From positions 1 to 64,000 of the forward strand of contig NZ_QRHA01000006.1 in the NCBI RefSeq assembly GCF_003367475.1: 64,000 bases of DNA. Reading direction: 5' to 3'. Both the position numbers and the translations under genes were made by a program. Origin of the DNA: Alteromonas aestuariivivens (lineage in GTDB: Bacteria > Pseudomonadota > Gammaproteobacteria > Enterobacterales > Alteromonadaceae). The notes under the pieces were generated by a model that was not told the DNA's origin, made no database searches, and saw only the letters and a list, made by a program, of their open reading frames with translations. Shown here piece after piece: positions 15,351 to 23,994 of this stretch. Within the stretch, counting starts at the first letter, position 1. Each line of letters starts with the position of its first letter.

Positions 15351-18113
15351 TCAAATGTTGCTCAGTTTGGCTTCAATGCGGTACCGACCCGGTGACATGG
15401 CATGGAAGTTTTCGCCATCTGTTGCCGTTCCATTAACGGTAACGGTGCCAGGCATCACATCGGGCAGGGACAGGTCCGCTTCCGTGTTGCGCGGGATGGT
15501 TACGTCCAGAATAAGGGTCTGGTTGGTGATTTTCCAGTCAATACTGACCGGACCATTGGGCGTCGGGACCTGACCGCTCGCCGCGGACAGGCGCTGGTTA
15601 AACTGTGGCGCAATGCTAATGCGTTTGAAGCCCGGTTCAGCAGGGGTAACGCCCAGGATCCCTTCATAGAACCAGCGGGAAATGGTTCCGTAGGCATAGT
15701 GATTCAGAGAGTTCATGCCCTGTGGATTAAACCCGTCTTCAAGGGAGTACGAATTCCAGCGCTCCCAGGTTGTGGTGGCGCCGTTGTTGATGGAATAGAA
15801 CCACGAAGGGTAGGTTTCCTTGAACAGTAAATCGTAGATCAGGTCACTGCGTCCGGCGTCCTGCAACACCGAGGCAAGCAGTGAAGTGCCCAAAAAGCCG
15901 GTACGCAAATGGTTGTCGGATGCCTTTAGCAGGCCGAGCAGATGGTTCAGGGCAATCTCTCGCTGCCCGGTGGGGAAGAGCTCAAACGCCAGTCCCAGCA
16001 GATAAGTGGTTTGTGTCGCGTGGCCTGACTTAGGCAGCAATTGATCGTCGAAGAATTTTGCCAGAAAGGCGGCCTTAATGTCGCTGTGAAGCTCGGTTAG
16101 TTGCCGAGCTTTATCGGTTTTGCCTAACGCTTGTGCGGTTTTGGCAGTCAGTTGCACGGAGCGGGCGTAGAACGCGGTGGAGATCAGGCTGAAATCGGTG
16201 TCGCCACGATTGGCCGCCTCTGACACCGGGTAGGGCTGCAGCCAGTCACCAAAAGTTTTCATGTGCGAGATGTGGTTTTCGCTCTGGCTTTTGTGGTAGT
16301 CGAGCCAGCCCAGCATCATGGCGTAATTGTCTTGCAGAATGCTGAGGTCGCCGGTCAGCTGGTAGAGTTCCCAGGGGATGATGGTGGCAGCGTCCCCCCA
16401 ACCCGACGAGGCCCAGGTGATCCACTTTACATAGGGAATGTACAGCGGGACCATCCCTTGTTCGTTTTGCTCCTCGCGCACACTCTGTAACCACGCAGAC
16501 CAGAAACCGTAGGCATCGGCCATGTACATGGAAGGGGTAAGAAAGGCATTGGCATCGCCGGTCCAGCCGAGGCGTTCGTCACGCTGCGGGCAGTCGAGAG
16601 GAATGTCGTAGAAGTTGCTGCGCATGCCCCAGACAACGTTCTGCGATAGCTGATTCAGCTTGGCGCTGGAACTGGAAAAATTATTGTAGAGCCGGATGTC
16701 AGAGTGTTGTACCAGCGCATTGGCCCAGTCAGTTGAAGGCGCTTGCGATGAATCAAAGCCGGAAACTTCCATATAGCGGTAGCCATGAAAGGTAAAGGTT
16801 GGCTGGTACTCAATCTGCCCGGTTTTGGCTGGCAGATAGTAGTCCGTTGAGTGGGCACTGCGGTAGTTGTCGGTATAAAACTCACCCTTGTGCAAAGCTT
16901 CGGCAAAGCGAATGCGGATCGGTTGCCCTGCAATTGCTGGCACCAAAATGTGCGGAACACCAACCATATTCTGGCCAAAATCAAACACTGCCACACCGGG
17001 TCCGGTCACTTCTACGGAAACGGCCGGAAGTGTTTGTGTCATTCGGATGGGATCATGCCGTTTGGGGCGCAGCAGAACCTGCGGGTCGAGGGGCTCGCTG
17101 ATTGCAGCCTGCCAGCTGGCATCATCAAATCCGGCTGCGTTCCAGCCTGGCATTTCCATCGCCTGATCGTAGCGCTCGCCATCGTAATTACTGGCAAAAC
17201 GGATAGGCCCGGCCTGGGAACTCTTCCAGCTCTCATCGGTGACAATTGTCTGGCTGCTGCCATCCTGGTAGACGATTTCAAGCTGGGCCAAAAAGCGCGG
17301 CGGCAGCTTGTGATCAATATCCATCAGATTGGCAATACGCCCGGAGTACCAGCCTCCCGCCAGGCTGGCGGCCAGAGTGTTTTCACCTAAAGTCAGATTT
17401 TCGGTAATGTCATAGGTCAGGGTTTCAATACGCCGCTGATACGGGGTCCAGCCCGGAGTCATCACATCGTTGGGGGCAACAATGTTGCCGTTAATAAAAG
17501 GTTTGAACACCCCTTTGGCAGTGACATAAAGGCGCGCCTGCTTTACTGGCCTGTTTACCCGAAAGGTCTTTCGCAGATATTGCGGGGTGGCCAGAATTTC
17601 TTTGGTGGGCTGGGTTAACAATGCGGTGTCCGGGTGGCCAATCCACTTTCCCTGCCAGTCGGTATTGTCAAGCAACCCTAACTCAAACTCCTGGGTGTCA
17701 CTCCAGTCTGAAGCCTGCTGTTGTTCATTCCAGTATCGCACCCGCCAGTACGCCTTTTGACGAGATTTTAAAGGTTTGCCCTGATAATCCAGCCACGACG
17801 TCTGGCTGGAAAAAACTTTGCCACTGTCCCACAAATCCGCAGCGGTGTCGGCATTGGTAAACGTTTGGCCGGAAACCTGGATTTGGTAGGCGGTCTGGAA
17901 ATCTGATTGGCCCTGTTGCGGTAGCAGCCAGGAAAAGCGAGGTGTGCTTTCATAGTACCCGATAGGGCTGGAAAAGCCTTCCCCCAGCTTAAGTTTCACC
18001 GGGGCCTCAACGATGGCTTGTGAAGCTGGCGGTTGGGCAGTACAGGCGGCCAGCCACAGTAACGGGAGCATCAAAAGGCAGTGTCTGAAAACGTATTGGG
18101 TGAAGGCGTGCAT
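15351..18113 (-). CDS. GH78 alpha-L-rhamnosidase lipoprotein (second copy)
   Basis: A 920-residue GH78 enzyme with lipobox L-A-A-C (Cys24). The catalytic motif D-C-P-Q-R-D-E-R-L-G-W-T-G-D supplies Asp507, general-acid Glu513, Trp517 and Asp520; the base is Glu784 in T-T-T-W-E-R-W. This spacing (Asp to Glu six residues) differs from the first copy (five residues), so the two belong to different GH78 branches and probably see different substrates. Before the MITE at 18154 arrived, its start lay only 5 bp after the sulfatase stop codon. The MITE now separates the two and may affect its expression. Confidence 0.92.
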   Translation of the reverse strand: MHAFTQYVFRHCLLMLPLLWLAACTAQPPASQAIVEAPVKLKLGEGFSSPIGYYESTPRFSWLLPQQGQSDFQTAYQIQVSGQTFTNADTAADLWDSGKVFSSQTSWLDYQGKPLKSRQKAYWRVRYWNEQQQASDWSDTQEFELGLLDNTDWQGKWIGHPDTALLTQPTKEILATPQYLRKTFRVNRPVKQARLYVTAKGVFKPFINGNIVAPNDVMTPGWTPYQRRIETLTYDITENLTLGENTLAASLAGGWYSGRIANLMDIDHKLPPRFLAQLEIVYQDGSSQTIVTDESWKSSQAGPIRFASNYDGERYDQAMEMPGWNAAGFDDASWQAAISEPLDPQVLLRPKRHDPIRMTQTLPAVSVEVTGPGVAVFDFGQNMVGVPHILVPAIAGQPIRIRFAEALHKGEFYTDNYRSAHSTDYYLPAKTGQIEYQPTFTFHGYRYMEVSGFDSSQAPSTDWANALVQHSDIRLYNNFSSSSAKLNQLSQNVVWGMRSNFYDIPLDCPQRDERLGWTGDANAFLTPSMYMADAYGFWSAWLQSVREEQNEQGMVPLYIPYVKWITWASSGWGDAATIIPWELYQLTGDLSILQDNYAMMLGWLDYHKSQSENHISHMKTFGDWLQPYPVSEAANRGDTDFSLISTAFYARSVQLTAKTAQALGKTDKARQLTELHSDIKAAFLAKFFDDQLLPKSGHATQTTYLLGLAFELFPTGQREIALNHLLGLLKASDNHLRTGFLGTSLLASVLQDAGRSDLIYDLLFKETYPSWFYSINNGATTTWERWNSYSLEDGFNPQGMNSLNHYAYGTISRWFYEGILGVTPAEPGFKRISIAPQFNQRLSAASGQVPTPNGPVSIDWKITNQTLILDVTIPRNTEADLSLPDVMPGTVTVNGTATDGENFHAMSPGRYRIEAKLSNI

Positions 18114-18151
18114 GCGCGTTATAACTCCGGAGTTGACTCAGGGGAAAGGGG

Positions 18152-18419
18152 TAGGGTGTGTTTATCTTTGTTCATTGTTTATGCAGTCGGTCATTATTGC
18201 GCCAGACAATCACAAATGAGTGAGGTTTAGTGGGCCTAAATGAGCGAATTTGTGGGCAGTATGGCGCAATAATGGTCACTGCCCTTCGGGTTGAAGCTAA
18301 AATGACCGATAACCGCGTTGTCGTTGACTTATTTGGATTGCCAAACTGCGCCACCGACGCCTCGTTCTCAGCCATTTTAGTTTCCAACATAAATAATTAA
18401 CAAAGATAAACACACCCTA
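18152..18419. mobile_element. 264-bp MITE, copy 1, with TA target duplication
   Basis: The element spans 18154-18417 and is bounded by TA duplications (18152-18153 and 18418-18419). The ends are perfect inverted repeats, GGGTGTGTTTATCTTTGTT, of at least 19 bp. It has no transposase gene. A second copy of identical length and about 90% identity lies at 55410-55673 in opposite orientation. TA duplication points to mobilisation by an IS630/Tc1-like or similar transposase encoded elsewhere. It interrupts the 3' end of the sulfatase gene. Confidence 0.9.
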
Positions 18420-20154
18420 GTGTGACGACCAGGCTTTCCTGATAGCCGATACGATGAGCGATAACACTTATTGCGGTACCCGTTTCCACTTCAAACGGTT
18501 CGTAATAAGGCTGCCAGTGAAGCGAGGCATCGCTGCTGTTGCCCAGGCTATAGCTGATGTTTGCACCCGGTGTGGGGCTGGTCAGGCTAATCTTACCGTG
18601 GCTTTTTTCTACAACGGGCTGTGCGGTTTGCGGCTGGGTATTCTGGCCCTGCCATAGCCCGGCGATCAGCTCGCTCTCGGGTAGGTTCGGCGTATCGCCA
18701 ATTTGCGCAAGCCAGCGATCCATCTCACTGGAAAGCCTGTGCAGGGTGTCGGCATATTCGGGTAATCCGGCCAGGTTATTCAATTCGTGTGGGTCTGCCT
18801 CAACATCAAACAGTTCTTCGGCGGGCTTTTGTGACCGAAACCACTGCGCCTGCGCTTCTGATAACTGACCTGAGGCCTTTAGACGCAGTAACTCCTGCAT
18901 GCTGGGAATTTTCTCCCGGTAGGCAAGCGGCAGATAGTATCCCTGATTTGGGCGGTAGTTGCGGATGTACTTAAATTGTTTATCTCGTACCGCACGAATG
19001 GCATCGGTGTATTCGTCCAGACGATCAACCGCAGCGTGAATGTATTTGCGGGCAGGCGTGTTCTGGCCCAAAAAATTGCGCCCGTGCATGTGGGAAGGAA
19101 TTTCACCGCCTGCCAAGGCAATGGTGGTTGGCGCCAGGTCAACAAAGCTGATCAACTGGTCATCGCGAGCCCCGGCGCCTTTAGCATGGGGAAAACGAAT
19201 GAACATGGGCACTTTCAGGCCACTGTCGTAAATCAACCGCTTTTGTCTTGGCAAAGGCCCGCCGTGATCGGAATAAAAAACAATGATGGTGCTGTCATAA
19301 AGGCCGTCGTCCTTGAGTTGCTGCAGCACTGCGCCAATCTGGCGGTCAGTCTCGGCCAGATTGTTGTACATTTTCCACATGTCCCTGCGTACCACCGGAG
19401 TGTCGGGCAGGTAGGGGGGAATATTAAAATCCGTATCTTTGGGCAGGTGAACCGGGGTGTCAGCTTCTGTGGTTTTTACCGAGTGGTGCTGAGGCAGTGC
19501 GGTGATAGCTTTTTTGTCGTTGTTCAGGTAATGACGGAACTCAATCTCACGAAATCCATAGGGTTCAAACAGGCCTGACTCGTGGGTGGTGGTGAAATTG
19601 ACTACGGCAAAAAAGGGCTGCCGTTGTGCGCGGTCCCGCCAGTGGGCCAGCGCGCTGCTGTCATGCCACGCAGTCTTGGGGGCTTTGAACTGATAATCTT
19701 CTTTCAGGTTGTTGGTGGTGTAATAGCCCAGCTCGCGCAGGTACTGACTGAGCATTTTCGCTTCAGCCGGAGGCACCGCCTCGTAGCTGGGTAAGCCGGT
19801 TTCCTGTGTGTTGGAAGTGGTGCGCATATTGTTGGCGCCAACCGCAGAAGGGTACATCCCCAGTGCAATGGCGGCCCGGCTGGGTGCGCATACGCCTGAA
19901 GGTGAGAACACATTGGTGTATACCACACCTTCGCTGGCGAGGCTGGAAATGTTCGGCGTGGCCAGGGTGTTGTCACCGTATTCATTGAGCAATGGGCTCA
20001 TGTCTTCAATCACCAGCCACAGAATATTGAGAGGAGGCTTATCACTCATATTTTGAGGTGCCTGCTCTGCATGTGAGTGGGTGCTTACAATCGGCAGGCC
20101 TATTGTGAAAAGGAACAGAGCAGAGGTGAATTTAGCGATGCTTTGGTAATTCAT
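18397..20154 (-). CDS. Secreted S1-type sulfatase with C-terminal CHB_HEX-like domain, 3' end replaced by a MITE
   Basis: A 585-residue sulfatase with a signal peptide (cleavage near H-S-H-A-E), metal motif V-I-E-D-M and formylglycine motif C-A-P-S-R (Cys89). After the catalytic domain (to about residue 500) a small beta domain begins S-P-T-P-G-A-N-I-S-Y, like chitobiase/hexosaminidase C-terminal modules. The last residues G-C-V-Y-L-C and the stop come from the MITE. Removing the MITE and one TA restores a frame ending P-L-S-P-E-S-T-P-E-L at TAA 18119-18121. The catalytic domain is untouched, so activity is likely retained. First gene of the leftward operon. Confidence 0.9.
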   Translation of the reverse strand: MNYQSIAKFTSALFLFTIGLPIVSTHSHAEQAPQNMSDKPPLNILWLVIEDMSPLLNEYGDNTLATPNISSLASEGVVYTNVFSPSGVCAPSRAAIALGMYPSAVGANNMRTTSNTQETGLPSYEAVPPAEAKMLSQYLRELGYYTTNNLKEDYQFKAPKTAWHDSSALAHWRDRAQRQPFFAVVNFTTTHESGLFEPYGFREIEFRHYLNNDKKAITALPQHHSVKTTEADTPVHLPKDTDFNIPPYLPDTPVVRRDMWKMYNNLAETDRQIGAVLQQLKDDGLYDSTIIVFYSDHGGPLPRQKRLIYDSGLKVPMFIRFPHAKGAGARDDQLISFVDLAPTTIALAGGEIPSHMHGRNFLGQNTPARKYIHAAVDRLDEYTDAIRAVRDKQFKYIRNYRPNQGYYLPLAYREKIPSMQELLRLKASGQLSEAQAQWFRSQKPAEELFDVEADPHELNNLAGLPEYADTLHRLSSEMDRWLAQIGDTPNLPESELIAGLWQGQNTQPQTAQPVVEKSHGKISLTSPTPGANISYSLGNSSDASLHWQPYYEPFEVETGTAISVIAHRIGYQESLVVTLGCVYLC

Positions 20155-20552
20155 TTGTGGCCTGCGGGTTAGAGTTCGACGCTTGCTGGTAGCTCCCCAT
20201 GTATCTCGGTAATCGATATTATCGGAACGCGACCGGTGACTTTATTAACATTTCTGCAAACTGTATTAGTACCCTAATGGTCAAAAATAATCAAGGTTAA
20301 ACATTTTCGTGTGATTGATAATTTTGCTTGTGGATTAAGTACTTTCCCAGAGAATTGACGCCGTCCGGTTCGTGCCAAACTGGTTTGAAGCGTTAAAAAT
20401 AGGCTTTAATATTGTTCATGCTATGTTAAAGTCGTCACGATAGGTCATTATTGGTCATGCCTGTAATTGCCTGCCGGTGTTATTCTGATTTTTGTTAAAA
20501 CACCGGGTTAGCTGAAATCTGCGAATTAAATTACGCCAAGGAAAGATGAAAA
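20155..20552. promoter_or_regulatory. Divergent intergenic region between two sulfatase genes
   Basis: A 398-bp AT-rich region with no gene. It must hold promoters for the leftward sulfatase-GH78 operon and the rightward sulfatase. The string CGATAGGTCATT at 20438-20449 recurs upstream of the kdgK-TRAP operon (32403-32414). I see no strong palindrome. Confidence 0.5.
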
Positions 20553-21959
20553 ATGATAAATAAGAGCCGTATTGCTGCTTATCTTTTGCAATGCCTGTTG
20601 ATGAGCTTTAGCGCATTTACCTACGCTGAAGAAAAGCCAAATATCATCTTTATTTTGACCGACGATCTCGGTTTCAACCAAGTGGGTGCTTACGGTAACA
20701 CCCCGATTAAAACGCCTAACCTGGATAAAATGGCCAGTAACGGTATTCGGTTTGATCATGCGTATGCCGGCAATACCGTGTGCTCCCCTTCCCGGGTGGC
20801 ACTGTTTACCGGGCGGGATGGCCGCTATATGACCAATAACTCCAACACAGTTCAACTGACTGAGATGGATATAACGGTTGCCCATGTGTTGAAGCACGCC
20901 AGCTATGATACGGCGCTTTTTGGTAAGTATTCCATAGGTTCGCAAATGGGCGTTACCGATCCGCTGGCGATGGGTTTTGATACCTGGTATGGCATGTACT
21001 CGATTCTTGAAGGGCACCGCCAGTATCCGCAAATCCTGTGGCGGGATGGTAAAAAAATCCGCATTACCGAGAACGAAGGTGGCAAAAAAGGCGCGTATGC
21101 CCAGGAACTGTTCGCGGAAGAAGCCATTAATTACATTGAACAGGAGCGGGACAATCCGTTCTTCGTCATGCTGACATTTTCTTCCCCTCACGCGGAACTG
21201 GCTGTGCCTGAAAAATACAGTGCCCAGTACGACTTTGAAGAGAAGCCTTATACCGGCATGTCTACCGGTGTTCCCAGCGACAAATACGCGGCCTATTACC
21301 CTGAGCCGGTGGATAAGCCCAATGCTACGCTGGCAGGAATGGTCAGTGCGCTTGACGACTATGTGGGCCAAATCATTGCCACTTTGGAAAAGCGCGGCAT
21401 TCTCGATAACACCCTGATTATCTTCACGTCTGACAATGGCCCACACGATGAAGGTGGAGCGGACCCGCAATACCTGAAAGCTTCTGCGCCCTATAAAGGC
21501 CAGAAACGTGACCTGTTTGACGGCGGTATTCACGTTCCCATGCTGTTGCACTGGCCAGCGAAAATTAAGCAGCCTCGCGTCGACAAAACCCCATGGACGT
21601 TTGCAGATGTGCTGCCTACTTTTGCAGACATTGCCGGTGTTAACCTGAACCTGGTGCCACGGGTACGTACCAACGGGGTGTCCATTTCCGGATTGTTGCA
21701 GGATGAACCAGAGGAAATGCCTGAGCGCCTGATGTACTGGGAATTTGCCAAACAGGTAGGCGATCCGAATTCCGGTGTTATTGGTGACATTTATCAGGCG
21801 GCAAGAGAAGGCGAATGGAAAGCGGTCAGGTACCGTCTGGATGGCGATCTGCAATTGTTTAACATTCTGCAGGATCCGGACGAGTCCAACAATCTGGCGG
21901 CGGAATACCCGCAAAAAGCCCAGGCGTTCCTGGAGTTGTTTGAGCAATACAAAGACTGA
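20553..21959 (+). CDS. Secreted S1-type sulfatase (fourth)
   Basis: A 468-residue sulfatase with a Sec signal (cleavage after F-T-Y-A), metal motif I-L-T-D-D-L-G and formylglycine motif C-S-P-S-R (Cys77). T-S-D-N-G-P-H carries the later metal ligands. The length is typical for compact S1 enzymes. It stands alone as a rightward unit, divergent from the other sulfatase operon and upstream of the lyase gene. Its C-terminus (L-F-E-Q-Y-K-D) is complete. The sulfate position attacked cannot be deduced. Confidence 0.92.
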   Translation: MINKSRIAAYLLQCLLMSFSAFTYAEEKPNIIFILTDDLGFNQVGAYGNTPIKTPNLDKMASNGIRFDHAYAGNTVCSPSRVALFTGRDGRYMTNNSNTVQLTEMDITVAHVLKHASYDTALFGKYSIGSQMGVTDPLAMGFDTWYGMYSILEGHRQYPQILWRDGKKIRITENEGGKKGAYAQELFAEEAINYIEQERDNPFFVMLTFSSPHAELAVPEKYSAQYDFEEKPYTGMSTGVPSDKYAAYYPEPVDKPNATLAGMVSALDDYVGQIIATLEKRGILDNTLIIFTSDNGPHDEGGADPQYLKASAPYKGQKRDLFDGGIHVPMLLHWPAKIKQPRVDKTPWTFADVLPTFADIAGVNLNLVPRVRTNGVSISGLLQDEPEEMPERLMYWEFAKQVGDPNSGVIGDIYQAAREGEWKAVRYRLDGDLQLFNILQDPDESNNLAAEYPQKAQAFLELFEQYKD

Positions 21960-22468
21960 TCGAAATCAGCAAGAGAAGTAAACGTCATCTGGCCCGGTAT
22001 TGCCCGGGCCACAGACTGATGACAAACTACTGCGCTCGAAATTGCAGCGTTAAAAGTCTTCTCAAAATCCTCATTTACCATTTGTAAACTGCGGTTTTTC
22101 GGCGACTTTTTCCTTGCACTTTCTTCGCTCGCTACGTTTGTCTCCAGTCTGCAGAGTGTTTCGCGTGAAACGCGGGACTTTCTAAACACTCTGCGGCCCG
22201 GTATTACCCGGGCCATTTTTTTGTAAAAAATTCCTTGAATCCTGTTTCTGGACCCATCTGCTGGTGTTTTTTAATCACCATAAACGCTCAGTTTTAATCA
22301 TTATGTTGCATTTTGTGTCGTGTTAATTTATTGTTGCGCATTATGAGAGGGGGCTCACCCCGGAGCTGGTTACCCATATTAATGAGAGCCAGCATCGGGG
22401 AGGAGGGGGGCTCCCTCTCGTGCCTGTTTGTGGCACTTGCTTTAAGTATTCTTGAGGATTGAGGCGAT
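21960..22468. repeat. Structured intergenic repeat between two copies of one terminator hairpin
   Basis: No gene is seen. Two near-identical hairpins (GGCCCGG-loop-CCGGGCC) lie at 21990-22011 and 22195-22214. Only the second is followed by a T tract. Between them is a C/T-rich segment and another stem (GCAGAGTGTTT at 22151-22161 with AAACACTCTGC at 22184-22194, enclosing CGCG-loop-CGCG). This looks like an interspersed repeat inserted at a terminator with duplication of the hairpin. The remainder, 22223-22468, should hold the promoter of the lyase gene. Confidence 0.55.
22195..22222 (+). terminator. Rho-independent terminator
   Basis: A 7-bp GGCCCGG/CCGGGCC stem with a six-base loop is followed by seven T. 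It serves the upstream sulfatase transcript. Confidence 0.8.
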
Positions 22469-23935
22469 ATGAATTTACTTGGATTGTCAGGCAAAACCGC
22501 GAGTTATCTCAATGAAAAGAAACGCCTCTTTAATTCTCTGGCTAGCGCTCTTGTTATCAGCGCGCTGGCTGGCTGTGCAAACGACAATGCCGTTCCACAA
22601 CAAACCATGGTGGATTACTTCGCTGACAATGGCCTGAGTAATGCGGTAGCCCCCATTCAGCACCCTGCCGGTGAATACCACAACGGAATTACCTATGTGG
22701 CCTATCAGGGGTTATTGGAAGATCCGTATCTGGCAGCTTACAACCACAATACCAAACAGTGGTCAGGCCCATTTAAAGCCGGTGTCAGTGATATGGGCAA
22801 AGACCCGACCCGTGACAAAATCGACAATCACGGCAAGCCCGCCATGATCATTGATGACGAGGGCTACATTCACGTGGCCTTTGGCGGTCACGGCGGTGTG
22901 CCGGAACTGGGTGAGAACAAACTGGGTAACTATCATTACGGTCGCCAGCAGCATGCGGTTTCCAAACGCCCTTACGACATTAGCGAATGGGAAACGCTCA
23001 ACAATGTTTCGCCATTTGGCACCTACAATCAGTGGGTCAAGATGGATAATGGCGATCTATACCTGTTCTATCGCCACGGCGCCCACCGCAGCAACTGGGT
23101 TTATCAGAAATCTACCGACAATGGCCGCACATTCGGCGAACCTGTATCTGTACTGAAAACCAAGCGCAGAGATGATGCGGCCGGTGTGGATGCCTGGTAT
23201 GCATGGTTTACCAAGGGGCCAAACAACACCATTCTGGCTGCAGTGACGTACCACATGTGTTGGGATAACACCCCAACCAAGACTCATGATGGCGAGCGTC
23301 GCAACGGTTACTACCTGTACATGAATACCCTGGATGGTGACTGGCATAACGTTCAGGGTGAAGTGCTGGATGTGCCGCTCACCAAGGAAGATGCCGACGC
23401 AAAGGCGCTGGTGGTGGATTCTGGTGAATTGTGGGCCAATCGAGGTACCACCCAAATCGGGCCAGACGGATACCCTTATGTGAGCTTCAGAATGGGCGAG
23501 CACCTGGGGCGCAAGCACGGTGGGCCGCAAAACTTCTATTTCTATCGCTGGGATGGCCAGCAGTGGGTCAGTGGCCCAGAGCCATTACCGGTTTCACGAG
23601 GCGACTTTAAAGTGCCTTCATCCTCGACGGTCAATATGGTTCTGGCCGTGAGTGATGCTGACAACACCGGTGTCGTTGAATCGGGCAGCAAAAAGCTGGG
23701 CGTGGTTGGAAACTGGCAGAGTAACGATGGTGGACTGACGTTCAGCCGACAAAAGGTCTACTTGAGTGTACCGGGTACAGGTTTTGCGATTACGTCAATC
23801 ATTCGTAATGCGCACCCGAATGCACAGGTGTTAGTGGCGGGGATCGTGCCGGGTACCGACTACAGAAAAATGTATCTGGTTGGGGAAGATGGGCCGGTGC
23901 AGCGCCCTTTGGAAGAGGCCAGCCTGCTTGAATAA
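22469..23935 (+). CDS. PL25-type ulvan lyase, BNR_4 beta-propeller lipoprotein
   Basis: A 488-residue lipoprotein (lipobox L-A-G-C, Cys36) followed by a BNR_4 seven-bladed propeller. H121 (D-N-H-G-K-P), H141 (G-G-H-G-G), Y186 (T-Y-N-Q-W), R202 (F-Y-R-H-G) and Y244 (A-W-Y-A-W) are each two residues before the active-site H123, H143, Y188, R204 and Y246 that I recall for the PL25 ulvan lyase PLSV_3936. PL25 enzymes cut rhamnose-3-sulfate-(1,4)-glucuronate bonds by beta-elimination, leaving unsaturated uronate ends. The GH105 gene directly downstream would process those ends. This gene gives the strongest indication that the substrate is ulvan. Confidence 0.85.
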   Translation: MNLLGLSGKTASYLNEKKRLFNSLASALVISALAGCANDNAVPQQTMVDYFADNGLSNAVAPIQHPAGEYHNGITYVAYQGLLEDPYLAAYNHNTKQWSGPFKAGVSDMGKDPTRDKIDNHGKPAMIIDDEGYIHVAFGGHGGVPELGENKLGNYHYGRQQHAVSKRPYDISEWETLNNVSPFGTYNQWVKMDNGDLYLFYRHGAHRSNWVYQKSTDNGRTFGEPVSVLKTKRRDDAAGVDAWYAWFTKGPNNTILAAVTYHMCWDNTPTKTHDGERRNGYYLYMNTLDGDWHNVQGEVLDVPLTKEDADAKALVVDSGELWANRGTTQIGPDGYPYVSFRMGEHLGRKHGGPQNFYFYRWDGQQWVSGPEPLPVSRGDFKVPSSSTVNMVLAVSDADNTGVVESGSKKLGVVGNWQSNDGGLTFSRQKVYLSVPGTGFAITSIIRNAHPNAQVLVAGIVPGTDYRKMYLVGEDGPVQRPLEEASLLE

Positions 23936-23994
23936 AAAGACTAACAGAATCCGGCAAGTTACTGATTAAAATGTGAATTTTCACGGGAAACATT

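Noticed and set aside
18172..18390. Open frames inside the two MITE copies (72 and 86 residues)
   Set aside because: They lie across non-coding MITE sequence, differ between copies in frame and ends, and contain no transposase motifs.
20526..21947. A 473-residue open frame on the minus strand opposite the fourth sulfatase
   Set aside because: It is antisense to a clear sulfatase with signal peptide and active-site motifs, and its translation has no domain features. It is a codon-bias shadow.
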